Positions 36,887-46,600 of a stretch of 64,000 bases of DNA are shown here, piece by piece. The notes under the pieces are model-generated. The model had not been told where the DNA came from, searched no databases, and saw only the letters and a list, made by a program, of their open reading frames with translations. Both the position numbers and the translations under genes were made by a program. Numbering within the stretch: position 1 is the first letter of the stretch; each line of letters starts with the position of its first letter. This DNA is from JACKFB01 sp041389525 (GTDB lineage Bacteria; Myxococcota_A; UBA9042; PHBI01; JACKFB01). Where the stretch lies: assembly GCA_041389525.1 (NCBI GenBank), contig JAWKRR010000010.1, forward strand, positions 62,001 to 126,000, written 5' to 3'.

Positions 36887-38656
36887 ATGCGCCTCGCCAT
36901 CGCTGCCCAGGCCTCGCTACTCCTCGTCCTCAGCGCTTGCGGTGCCGAGGAGGCGGGCTCCTCCGACGCGGCAGGTGACTCCGCGGTCACGGCCGACGCG
37001 GCCTCCGACGCCGCCGTCGCGGAGGTCGCCGCCGACGTCGTCGTGGGCGAGCTGGACGACACCGGCGCCTGCAGTTGCCCGAAGAAGATGCACTGCAATA
37101 GCGCGGGGTTGTGCGAGGTGGATATCTGCACAAAGGGCGAGGCGACCTGCGCGTCCCTGACCAGCACGAAGAAGTGCGCGGCGGACGGGTCGGCCTTCAC
37201 CGAGGTCCCGTGCAGCGGCGACTCGGTGTGCTTCGGCGGCATCTGCTGGGACCCGATCTGCGAGCCCGGCGAGGTCGCGGGCTGCGATGGGCCGAAGCAA
37301 TTGCGCTGCAATTCCCTGGGGATTGAGTGGGTAGGCCTGCCCTGTCCCGCGGGGCAGGCGTGTCAGAGCGGCGCCTGCCGCGACGTCTCGCCGAACGTGC
37401 TGATCTTGATGGACACGTCGGGCTCGATGAACTGGCGGACGGACATCGCCGGCTCGCCAGCGCCATGCTCCGGCTCGTCCTGCGACCCGCCGTGGGCCTT
37501 CCCGCAGTGCGACAGCGGGACCTTGCCGCGGACCGGCATCGGCAAGGCGAAGCGCGCGCTCGCCGACCTCTTCGTCAGCCCGGTGACCGCGAACCTGCGG
37601 CTGGCCCTGCAGCGCTTCCCGCAGGTGCCGTTCACCCCCGACTTCTTCATCGGGACCAGCCCCACCTGTGACGCGGGCGGGCTGTGGGCCTCGTCTGGCC
37701 AAAACGCGCTGATCAGCGGCGACAACGGCGGCCGCGTGACCAGCGAGGGGAGCTGGTTCACGCAGCAGATCTCCGAGATCCTGCCGGTCCCCTTCACCGT
37801 GAATGAGCAGTCCAATCTGGGCGAGCTGGCGCGCTGGGTGGACTTCATCGAGCAGACCACCCCCAGCGGGGCGTCGTGTTCGGTGAGCCCGCAATGCCCG
37901 GCGGGCAGCGTCTGCCTCAACAACACCTGCCAGGCCATGTCGAACCCTGAGCTGCGGGCGGTGGGGCCGACGCCGCTGGGCAAGAGCCTCTTTTATGCGG
38001 GCGAGGTGTTTCGTCACCGCGTGCTGGTCGAGGGGCGCTCGTGCGCGAACACGGCCGCCTGCGGCTCGCCTCACCACGTCTGCATCGCCGGGACGTGCCA
38101 TGACTCGCTGGCCGATTGCCGCGAGAACATCGTCATCGTCTTCACCGATGGCGAGGAGACCGAGAACGTCCACATCGACGACTTCTTTCATCCGCGGGTG
38201 CAGGCCAAGCGGCTGCACCACGGGCTGGGCTGCAGCGGCGCGGCGGACTGCGTCGGCGGCGCGCGTTGCGAGAGCGGCGTGTGCAGGCCGCCGAAGGGTG
38301 CGGTCGATGAGGCGGCCATGGTGTGCGAGACGGGGGACTTCCCGTGCAGCAGCGTCGCGGACTGCCCGGACCCGTGCGCGGCGTGGACGGGCTGTCAGGG
38401 GCTGTGCACGCCCGCGGCGGTGAATCTGGTCGACGGGGCCGGGGCGGACGTGCTGCGCGACGGCCGGGGAGTGCCGGTGTCGCTGACGATTCACGTGGTC
38501 GACGCCTCGGGGATCCCGGGGGCGAACCGGCTGATCGGCGAGTACGGCGGAGGCAGTCACTTCAGCATCGATCTGAGCGATTCTCAGGCGATCCTCGACG
38601 TGCTGACCACCATCATCGGCGACACGAAGGCCGAGGTGGGCTGCGCGGGGCTCTAG
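36887..38656 (+). CDS. Lipoprotein with von Willebrand A-like domain
   Basis: A 589-residue product with lipobox LSAC-G near residue 17 and an Asp/Ala-rich linker. Cys-rich EGF-like or knot segments follow (residues ~60-165, e.g. CSCPKKMHCNSAGLC). From about 168 a vWA fold begins with the metal-site motif ILMDTSGSMN, and IVIVFTDGEE lies near residue 410. The vWA domain is itself interrupted by Cys-rich loops. Such proteins usually bind other proteins or surfaces through Mg2+. Start ATG 36887. No partner is evident. Confidence 0.78.
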   Translation: MRLAIAAQASLLLVLSACGAEEAGSSDAAGDSAVTADAASDAAVAEVAADVVVGELDDTGACSCPKKMHCNSAGLCEVDICTKGEATCASLTSTKKCAADGSAFTEVPCSGDSVCFGGICWDPICEPGEVAGCDGPKQLRCNSLGIEWVGLPCPAGQACQSGACRDVSPNVLILMDTSGSMNWRTDIAGSPAPCSGSSCDPPWAFPQCDSGTLPRTGIGKAKRALADLFVSPVTANLRLALQRFPQVPFTPDFFIGTSPTCDAGGLWASSGQNALISGDNGGRVTSEGSWFTQQISEILPVPFTVNEQSNLGELARWVDFIEQTTPSGASCSVSPQCPAGSVCLNNTCQAMSNPELRAVGPTPLGKSLFYAGEVFRHRVLVEGRSCANTAACGSPHHVCIAGTCHDSLADCRENIVIVFTDGEETENVHIDDFFHPRVQAKRLHHGLGCSGAADCVGGARCESGVCRPPKGAVDEAAMVCETGDFPCSSVADCPDPCAAWTGCQGLCTPAAVNLVDGAGADVLRDGRGVPVSLTIHVVDASGIPGANRLIGEYGGGSHFSIDLSDSQAILDVLTTIIGDTKAEVGCAGL

Positions 38657-38682
38657 CTGCGGCAGGCGCTGGCCAGGACGCG

Positions 38683-39990
38683 TCAGGCCTCGGGGATCGT
38701 GGCGCGCTCGCGGCGCTTGAACTCACGGCCGATGGCCAGGGCGACGACCAACCACACCGCGACCAGCCCCATGGCCACCATGGCGAAGTGGCTGGTGGTG
38801 AAGGCCAGGGCGGTCCCGACCCAGACCACGCCCGCCTGGAGCACGTCGCCGAGGCGGCGCATCACCGTGTCGATGAAGCCCTTGGCCTTGTACTTGGCGG
38901 CGCGGCTGGTCACGAGGAAGAGCGCCTGCTGGGTCGTGTTCTGTAGCGAGTAGTCGATGGCGTTCTCGGCGGTCTTCGCGACGCGGACCACGGCGAGGAC
39001 GGGCAGCACGAGGAGGGTGCCGTAGCCGAGCAGGGCGATGGTGGGCAGCACCATGAGGGCGATGGGGACGCCGACGTACTTGAGCACGCGGCTGACCACG
39101 AAGAGCTGGATCACGACGCCGAGGATGCTGACCCACTTGAAGAACCCGGCGTAGAAGTCGCCGACGAAGGCGCGCTCGAACTCGGAGCGGTAGGCGGATT
39201 CGGCGACCTGGGCGGCGCCGCGCGCGGCCTCCCAGGCGACGAGCGAGGCGTCATGGGCGGCGGTCTCGACGAGGCGGCCGAGCACGAACTCGCCGGTGGA
39301 GTTGACCCAGTTGAGCAGCAGGATGAGCAGGGCGATGAGCCAGAGGAAGCGGTCACGGCGGATCAGCGTGAGGGCGGTGTCGCCGCCGATGACCTCGGGA
39401 GGCGGCGGCGGCGCGTCGCTGGTGAGGGGGCGTGCGGCGGCGCGGCGGTCGGCGAAGGCGGTCAGGGTGAGCGCGACCAGCAAGACGCCGGCCGCGTAGA
39501 GCATCAGGCGGTAGACGGAGCCGTCCGGCGGGCCGTCGGAGCCGCCGGAGTCGATGAGCAGGTCGGCGATGGCCGAGCCGGCGACCGCGCCCGCGCTGGC
39601 GCCGATGCCCACGATGGCGAAGAGGCGCTTGCCCTGCTCCTGCGTGTAGACGTCGTTGGCGAAGCTCCAGAACTGCGCCAGGACGACCACGCTGAAGATC
39701 CCGACCCACAAGAAGAAGACGAAGCCGATGGGCACTTCGGCGACCGCGAGGAAGTAGAACGCGACGAGGTTTGCAGCGAAGAAGAGCCAGGACGACGCCA
39801 TCAAGCGGAGGCGGCTGTAGCGGCGGGCCATGACGTCGACGATCTTGACCACGCCGATGAGCAGGACGGCCTGTCCGGCGGACGCGTAGCTCTTGAGCTC
39901 GGCGCCGCCGCCCACGAGGATCAGCGGCTCGCGCACCACCTTGATGAGGTAGTAGGCCAGCAGCACCAGGAAGACGTCGAGCGCGAGCAC
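38683..39990 (-). CDS. ATP/ADP-antiporter-like (NTT/MFS-type) membrane protein
   Basis: A 435-residue polytopic protein with about 11-12 hydrophobic segments and a YYLIKVVREPLIL motif at the first helix. This is typical of bacterial proteins related to plastid/rickettsial ATP:ADP translocases, and in free-living bacteria the substrate is unknown. The coordinates use the first standard start (GTG 39990), but the frame stays open to 40149. The residues just upstream (FERFLSLFAEVRSGEGLLV) look like the conserved N-terminal part of the family and complete the first membrane helix. No ATG, GTG or TTG lies in that extension; a CTG at 40095 has AGGA eight bases before it. The true N-terminus therefore probably lies upstream. 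Confidence 0.75.
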   Translation of the reverse strand: MLALDVFLVLLAYYLIKVVREPLILVGGGAELKSYASAGQAVLLIGVVKIVDVMARRYSRLRLMASSWLFFAANLVAFYFLAVAEVPIGFVFFLWVGIFSVVVLAQFWSFANDVYTQEQGKRLFAIVGIGASAGAVAGSAIADLLIDSGGSDGPPDGSVYRLMLYAAGVLLVALTLTAFADRRAAARPLTSDAPPPPPEVIGGDTALTLIRRDRFLWLIALLILLLNWVNSTGEFVLGRLVETAAHDASLVAWEAARGAAQVAESAYRSEFERAFVGDFYAGFFKWVSILGVVIQLFVVSRVLKYVGVPIALMVLPTIALLGYGTLLVLPVLAVVRVAKTAENAIDYSLQNTTQQALFLVTSRAAKYKAKGFIDTVMRRLGDVLQAGVVWVGTALAFTTSHFAMVAMGLVAVWLVVALAIGREFKRRERATIPEA

Positions 39991-40149
39991 GGCGACCAGC
40001 AGACCCTCGCCGGAGCGAACCTCGGCGAAGAGCGAGAGGAAGCGCTCGAACGGCGACTTTGGGGGCCCGAGGCCTTGCGGCGTGGCGCTCGTCAGAGGGC
40101 GCGTCCTGTCGTGGCGTTCGGTGAGAGCGGAAGCGGCGCGATGGAATCA

Positions 40150-40495
40150 CGCGAGGGTGCGGTTGGCTAGCGGGGCAGCAATCGCGTCGTTTCCCGGTGC
40201 GCAGGAGCCGGCTCAGCGCGGCGATTGCCCACTGTCAGCCTTTGGCCATCAGCTAGCAGCCTCGCGGCGGCCCGAGCGCGTCCGGAGGGCGGGACGAGGC
40301 GCGCGGGCTGCATCGAGCGGCGGAAGGCTGACCGCTGAAAGCGAGCGATCGCGCAGGACGCACCGCCGACCCACGTACAGATGCCCGCGCGATGGCTCCA
40401 CCGGCTTGCGCTTGCCCGCTGGGGGCTGGTGGGCCACCGTGAGTGGCGGTGGTGCGCCGGGTGGGCGACGCGGGTGCTTGCGGCGGGAGATGAGG
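40150..40495. other. Intergenic region before the FAD monooxygenase gene
   Basis: About 350 bases between the antiporter-like gene and the monooxygenase gene. All six frames are partly open because of high GC, but none has a ribosome binding site with a sensible product. I see no promoter, hairpin or RNA gene that I could defend. It must contain the promoters for both divergent genes. Confidence 0.5.
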
Positions 40496-41650
40496 ATGGT
40501 GTGGCTGGTCGCGGGCGGGGGGATCGGAGGGTTGGCGGCGGCGGTCGCGTTGAGGCGTGCGGGGCGCGAGGTGCGCGTGTTCGAGCGGGCGCCGGCGGTG
40601 CGGGCATCGGGACAGGGGATCACCCTGTCGGCGAACGCGATGGTGGCGCTGCGAGCGTTGGGGCTGGATGAGCCTGTGCTGGCTGCGGGCGTGCGGATGG
40701 TCGACGCTGAGATCCGTTCGGCGTCCGGGCGCCGGCTGGCCCCGCTTCATATGGACGCGATGGAGGCCGCGCACGGGATGCCGGCGGTGGGGATCCTGCG
40801 GGGGCGGCTGCTGGACGTGATGCTGGACGCGCTCGGGGCCGACCTCGTGCGCACCGCGGCGCCTTGCGCGAGCTACCGAATTGCGGGGGCGCGCGTGACC
40901 CTGGTCCTCGAGGGCGGCGAAGCGATCGACGGCGACGCGCTGATCGGCGCGGACGGCGTCCGGTCGGCCGTCCGCGACCAGCTGCTCGGGGCCGCACCGC
41001 CACGCTACGCCGGCTACACCTCGTGGCGCGGGCTGGCGAATGTGACCGCGGCGGAGCTTGGCGAACCCGGCTTCTTCGAGATGTGGGGGCGGGGCGCGCG
41101 ATTCGGCGGCATCCCGGTCAGCGACGACCAGTTCTTCTGGTACGCGGCCGCGAACGCGCCACGACGCGGGAGCGATGTGGCCGGCGAGGCGATTCGGACG
41201 CTCCAGGCGCGCTACTCGGACTTCGCGGAGCCGGTGCAGACCCTGCTGGCCCGCTCGGATCCCGCGGAGGTGCTGCGCACCGACATCGAAGACCGCCCGC
41301 CGTCTTCGCGCTGGGGGGAGGGGCCGGTGACCTTGCTCGGGGACGCCGCCCACGCCATGACGCCCAACATGGGGCAGGGCGCGAGCCAGGCGCTCGAGGA
41401 CGCGGTGGCGCTGGGGCAGTGCGCGGCCCGCGGCGCTGACGTGGCGACCGCCCTGCGCAGCTACGAGCGGGCCCGCCGCCACCGCGCCGCAGCCTTCGTC
41501 CAGGCCTCCCGCTGGGCCGGCTGGGCCGCGCAGTGGGAGGCCGGCCCGCTCTGCGCAGCCCGCGACGTCGCCCTCCGCGTCCTCCCCCAATCGATCATGC
41601 GCGCGATCGCCGTCCGGGCCGCGGCGACCAAACCCTTGGAGCAGCCATGA
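40496..41650 (+). CDS. FAD-dependent monooxygenase (PHBH/UbiH-like)
   Basis: About 384 residues. It has the N-terminal Rossmann GGGIGGLAAAVALRRAG, ending in the acidic residue that holds the ribose (VFERAP), the central ALIGADGVRSAVR (DG motif) and LLGDAAHAMTPNMGQGASQALED (GD motif). It would hydroxylate or epoxidise an organic substrate with NAD(P)H and O2. Start ATG 40496 has GGGAG six bases upstream; the in-frame ATG at 40490 is too close to it. The stop overlaps the next gene's start in an ATGA. With the nitroreductase-like protein it may tailor the product of the neighbouring assembly line. Confidence 0.87.
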   Translation: MVWLVAGGGIGGLAAAVALRRAGREVRVFERAPAVRASGQGITLSANAMVALRALGLDEPVLAAGVRMVDAEIRSASGRRLAPLHMDAMEAAHGMPAVGILRGRLLDVMLDALGADLVRTAAPCASYRIAGARVTLVLEGGEAIDGDALIGADGVRSAVRDQLLGAAPPRYAGYTSWRGLANVTAAELGEPGFFEMWGRGARFGGIPVSDDQFFWYAAANAPRRGSDVAGEAIRTLQARYSDFAEPVQTLLARSDPAEVLRTDIEDRPPSSRWGEGPVTLLGDAAHAMTPNMGQGASQALEDAVALGQCAARGADVATALRSYERARRHRAAAFVQASRWAGWAAQWEAGPLCAARDVALRVLPQSIMRAIAVRAAATKPLEQP

Positions 41651-42744
41651 GCCTCGCCAACGTCCCCATGCACGTCCGCCGCATCGTCGAGGCCGGCCTC
41701 AGCGCCCCGACCGGCGAGAACTGCCAGCCCTTCCGATTCCTATGGAACGGTCAGGCGATTCTGGTCACCCACGACGCCGCGCGCGCCCGTCACCGGCTCG
41801 ACGTGGGCGACCACGCGTCACTCATCGCGCTCGGCTGCCTGTGGGAGGCGATGGATCTCGAGGCCAGCGGGCTCGGCTTCGGCCTCATCGCGACCTTGGG
41901 CGGCTCCGCCGTCGCGGCCGGGTTGCCGTGGCTGACCCTTGAACCCACTGAGGCGAAGCGCACGCCCGACCCGCTGCGGCTCGCGCTGGGCGTGCGAACC
42001 ACCGACCGGCGGCCCTTCCGCGGGGGCACCGTCGACGAGGCCCGCCTCGCGCTCGCCGACGGTCACGCCGCGCGCGGCCCCGAGCCCTTCCTGCGCGTGG
42101 TCACCCTCGCCGAAGCCGGCCTGCGCGACTACATCCTCGCCAGCGACGAGCTGCTCTGGCGCGACGCCGACACCGTCCGCGACGCCCTGAGGTGGGTGCG
42201 CTACACCGACGCCGAGGTGCGCCGCACGCGCGACGGCCTGTCCTGGCGAAACCTCGGCTACCCCGCCGTCGCCTCCCTCGGCTCGCTGCTCGTCCGTCGC
42301 CTGCCGCCCCTGCTGGCCCTGGGACGCCTGGCCGGCGGGCCGTCGGAGACCCGCCGCCACCTCGCGCGCCAGCTCGACTCGTCCGCCGCCATCGGGTGTA
42401 TCGCCGTCGCCAACCCCGGCCAGTCCGGCCTCGTCGCCACCGGCCGCCTCGCCATGCGCGCGTGGCTCGCCTTCGCCCGCGCCGGGATGGGTTTTCAGCC
42501 GCTGTCGCTGCCCTCGCTCTGCGTCTACAACAGCTACACCGGCGTGCTGCCACGGCGACTGCCCGCGCATCTCCGCGACCACTTCTCCCGCGGCACGAAC
42601 TTCCTCGGCGGCGCCTTCGGCCTGCCCACCGGCGCCGTCCCGGTGTGGATGTTCCGCGTCGGTCACGCCGACCCGCTCGAGCACGAGGCCCGCTCCCTGC
42701 GGCTGCCCCTCGAAGACGTGCTCAGCCCAATCGGAAAGACCTGA
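41647..42744 (+). CDS. Nitroreductase-like flavoprotein family
   Basis: A 365-residue protein. The N-terminal VEAGLSAPTGENCQPFRF is the FMN-binding motif of nitroreductase-fold proteins. Further matches are GVRTTDRRPFRG and AWLAFARAGMGFQPLSLPSL in the C-terminal half. This longer form is often encoded near ThiF/E1-like or biosynthetic genes and has been linked to thiazole/oxazole or flavin-dependent oxidation steps, but its role here is unknown. Translation is coupled to the monooxygenase (ATGA overlap). Its 3' end overlaps the convergent PPTase gene by 23 bases. Confidence 0.72.
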   Translation: MSLANVPMHVRRIVEAGLSAPTGENCQPFRFLWNGQAILVTHDAARARHRLDVGDHASLIALGCLWEAMDLEASGLGFGLIATLGGSAVAAGLPWLTLEPTEAKRTPDPLRLALGVRTTDRRPFRGGTVDEARLALADGHAARGPEPFLRVVTLAEAGLRDYILASDELLWRDADTVRDALRWVRYTDAEVRRTRDGLSWRNLGYPAVASLGSLLVRRLPPLLALGRLAGGPSETRRHLARQLDSSAAIGCIAVANPGQSGLVATGRLAMRAWLAFARAGMGFQPLSLPSLCVYNSYTGVLPRRLPAHLRDHFSRGTNFLGGAFGLPTGAVPVWMFRVGHADPLEHEARSLRLPLEDVLSPIGKT

Positions 42745-43444
42745 TCTCGCCTACGAAAAAGCGACAGGCCAGCGCACCCTGGTGGTCCGGGCCGACGTCC
42801 AGGTCGTCCAGGGTCCAAGCCCCAGAAGCCCCCGGCGCGTCCGGCTGAAACACCGGCCCGCCGGAGCCCGCAGCCCAGCTCACGTCGACCCTCGGCAAGG
42901 GGTAGCCCAGGCCGATACCCACCGCCTTGATGAGCGCCTCCTTGCGCGTCCAGAGGCGCAGGAAGCACCGCTCGCCATCGCCGTCACGCTCGGCCGCCGC
43001 CAGCAGCGCGCGCTCGGTGGCCGTGAAGTGCGTCTGGGCGATGGCCGCGCGCTCGGGCACCGAGCGGCGGGCCTCGACGTCGACGCCTAGCTCGCCACCG
43101 CGGGTCATCGCCAGGACCACGAGGTCGTCGGTGTGGCTCAGGTTGAACCGCAGCCCGCGCCCGCCGACGAGCGACGGCTTGCCATCGGTCGCCACCGCGA
43201 ACTCCAGCTCAGCGGGCGCCTTGCCCACGTAGCCGCCCAGCACCTCGCGCAGCCCGCCGCGGGCCGCCTCCCAGGCCAGCCGGTGCCGCGCAAAGCGAAA
43301 TCGCGACGCCCGCTCCACCTCGTCCGCCGCCAAGGTCGCCCGCCACTCGGCCATCCGCTCCGAGCCAGCTCCAGGCGCCCATCCGACGATGTGCACGTCA
43401 CCGTCGAGAAGCGGCGCCGGCCCTGGGTACGGCGGCCAGTTCAT
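42722..43444 (-). CDS. 4'-phosphopantetheinyl transferase, Sfp type
   Basis: About 240 residues. Key motifs are LGVDVEARR (Mg2+-binding Asp) and FLRLWTRKEALIKAVGIGL (W-x-x-KEA-x-x-K), with FNLSHTDDLVV upstream. It would load the phosphopantetheine arm of CoA on carrier proteins, and the divergent NRPS/PKS genes 215 bases away encode three such carriers. Start ATG 43444 lacks a clear ribosome binding site; an upstream GTG in the same frame is possible. The name sfp is not given because specificity is unknown. Confidence 0.9.
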   Translation of the reverse strand: MNWPPYPGPAPLLDGDVHIVGWAPGAGSERMAEWRATLAADEVERASRFRFARHRLAWEAARGGLREVLGGYVGKAPAELEFAVATDGKPSLVGGRGLRFNLSHTDDLVVLAMTRGGELGVDVEARRSVPERAAIAQTHFTATERALLAAAERDGDGERCFLRLWTRKEALIKAVGIGLGYPLPRVDVSWAAGSGGPVFQPDAPGASGAWTLDDLDVGPDHQGALACRFFVGEIRSFRLG

Positions 43445-43659
43445 CGAGTCGAGCCAGCCCGCCACCCGTGAATCGGCGCGCGCGTAGCTGAGGCGGGGCG
43501 GCACCTTGACGCCGTCGGCGACCCCATGCGAAAGCTCGTGAGAATAACCACTGTGGACCAAGGCTTCAGGGGTCTAGCGAACGCGACTCCGAGCAGCGAC
43601 GCCTTCGCCGGGGACGCCCACCCGTCACGAAAAGCAGACGCCCCCCGCGGGGCCCGATC

Positions 43660-46600
43660 ATGCGGCCGAGTCCTTCAATGCACAACCCGCTCGAGCCCCC
43701 GGAGCGGCCCTCCGGCGCGACCGAATCGCCCCTGCGCACCGATTCGAGCGGACGCTGCCTCCACGACCTCGTCTGGGCCCAGGCGGCCGCGTGTCCCGAC
43801 GCGGTGGCGGTGTGGAGCCGCGGGGGCGAGCTGACTTACGGCGAGCTGCGGCGGCGCGCGCTGGCCATCGCCGGCCGCCTGCAGCAGCGCGGGGTCGGCC
43901 CCGGCGACCGCGTGGGCTTGGCCGTGGCGCGCGGGCCGGAGCTGGTTCCGGCGATGCTGGGCATCATCTCGGCAGGCGCGGCCTGGGTCGGCGTCGATCT
44001 CGGGCAGCCTCGCGCCCGGCTGAGCTGGCTCATCGAGGACGCGCAGCTGCGGGCGGTGGTCAGCGACAGCGCGGGCGACGGGGCCCTGGGTGGGGGCGGG
44101 CCGGAGCGAGTCTCGGCGAGTGCCTCGGGCGCCACGCCGGACTACGTCGCCCCCCGCGTCGGCCCGGACCACATCGCCACCCTCATCTACACCTCGGGGT
44201 CGACCGGGCAGCCCAAGGGCGCGCTGCTCACCCACGCTGGGCTCGTCAATCTGGTGGAAGGTTGGGCCCGCGAGCCCGGACTGGGCGCTGGCGACCGGAT
44301 GCTGGGCCTGTCGAGCGTCGCCTTCGACATGTCGATCCTGGACGTCTTCTTGCCGCTCTCGGTCGGCGCGACCGTGGTCCTGGTGGACCGCGAGACGACC
44401 CCGGACGGCGCGGCCCTGGCGCGCTTGGCCGAGCAGCGCGCCGTCACCTTCATCCTCGCGACGCCGTCGACGTGGCGCCTGCTGCTCGCCGGCGACTTCC
44501 GGCCGCCCGGACGGCTGGTCGGGGTCGCAGGCGGGGAGGTGCTCACGCCCGACCTCGCCGACCGCCTCATCGCCTTGGGCGTCGAGCTCTACAACGGCTA
44601 CGGCGTCTCCGAGGCCTCGGCCTGCTCGTGCCTGTGGCGCGTGACCTCCGGGCGGGCGCCAGTTCCCATCGGCCGGCCCGCGCCGGGCGTCCGGGTAGAC
44701 CTGCTCGATCCCTCCGGAAACCCAGTCGGCGACGGGGAGATCGGCGAGCTGTGGATCTCGGGCGTCGGCGTCGCTCGGGGCTACCATCGCCGACCGGACC
44801 TGACGGCCGCGTGCTTCACGGAAGACCCGTCCACGCCTGGCAGACTGCGCTACCGGACCGGCGACCGCGCCCGCTGCGAGCCGGACGGCCTGCTCACGCT
44901 CCATGGCCGCGACGACGACCAGGTCAAGGTGCGCGGCCACCGGGTCGAGCTTGGCGAGGTGGAGGCCGCGTTGTTGGCCAGCCCCCACATCGGCGAGGCC
45001 TGCGTCGTGCCCGCGGAGAGCGCGTCGGGGGACACCCACCTCGTCGCGTTCATCGTCTGCGAGCCGAACGCGCCGCTGGACCTGGAGGCGCAGACCCTCG
45101 CGACGCTCGCGGCGACGCTCCCCTCGGCCTTCATCCCAGCCAGCATCCATCGCGCGGATTCGTTGCCCCGCAACAGCAGCGGCAAGGTCGATCGCCGGGC
45201 GCTGCAGGCCGCCACCGCGCGCCGCCCCGGGTCCCTGGGGCCGCCGGTCCCGCCCGCGGCAGGTCTCGAGGGGGAGATCGCCGCTCTGGTCGCGCAGATC
45301 CTCGGGCTGCCTCTCGTCGGAGCGACCGACCGCTTCGTGGCGCTCGGCGGCGCCTCCCTGGCCGCGACCCGGTTGGTTCAGCAGCTTCGCGGGACGCTGG
45401 GGCTGGCGGTCCCCCTGGTGCGCGTCCTCGAGGACGGGTCGCCGCGCGCGCTGCTCGCCGCGTCGGTGAAGGTCGTCGCCGACAGCGCGCCAACCCTCGC
45501 GCGGGACGCCGGGCTGCCGCTGTCGCCTGAGCAGGCGCAGCTTTGGTTCATCGCCAGCCTCGCGCCCGGCGCCACGGCCTACCACACCGCGCTTGAGGCC
45601 GAGCTCGATGGTCCCCTGGACCTGGCGGCGCTGACCCGCGCGTGGGCGCTGCTGGCCCTGCGCCACGAGGTGCTGCGCTCGCGCTGGGTCGGCTCGCCAG
45701 CGGGCCCCGTCCAGTACGTGGACTCCGCCCCCCGCGGCGCGCTGGCGGTTCACGACCTCTCAGATCTCCCGGTCGCGGCGGCCGAGTCGCGGGCGGTCGA
45801 GCTGGCTCGCTCCATTCATGCGGAGCCCTTCGATCTGGCTGCGGGGCACGTCATCCGCGGCGCCGTGCTGCGCTTCGCCCCGGAGCGCCACCGCCTCTTG
45901 GCCTGCATCCACCACATCGCCTTCGACGGCGCCAGCCTCGCTGTGCTGCAGCGCGACCTCGCCGCGCTCTACGCCCACGCGCTGGGCCTCGCCGCCGCGC
46001 CGCCGCCTCTCGAGGCCCAGGTGGCCGACCTCGCCGCTCGTGACGGGCGGGCCGCAGCCGACACGCAGGCTCTCGCGGCGTTCTGGCGCGAGCGGCTCCG
46101 GGACCTCCCGCCGGTCCAGGCCCTCCCCGGCGCGGTCGCCGTGGCCTCAGCGCGCACGGACACCGCCGCCTCCTGGCCGCTGCGCGTCGACGCGCCCACC
46201 GCGGCCGCGGTGACGACCCTGGCCGGCGAGGTCGGCGCCACGCCTTTCGCGGTGCTGCTCTCGGCCCTGGCCGCCTTGCTTCGCCGCGAGACAGGGCAGG
46301 GCGACCTGGCGGTGGGGACCCTGCTCTCCGCTCGCGAACAATCAGGCGCCGACGGGCTGATCGGCCACCTCGCCCGCACGTTGGTCCTGCGCCTCGACGC
46401 CACCGGCGAGCCGGATTTCCGGACGCTGACCCAGCGCACACGGGACCGCGTGCTCGAGGCCATGGCCCACGCGGAGCTGCCCTTCGACCAGGTCGTGACC
46501 GCCGTCGGCCGCACCCGTCACGGCGAGGAGCAGCCGCTCTTCCAGACGGTCTTCGCTTGGCAAGACCCGCCGCCCGAGGCCGCGCGCGTGGGCGGGCTGG

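Noticed and set aside
39353..40150. Minus-strand frame starting GTG 40150 as the real start of the antiporter-like gene
   Set aside because: It is a different frame from the membrane domains and reads as Arg-rich shadow sequence over them; joining it would need a frameshift without a matching conserved N-terminus.
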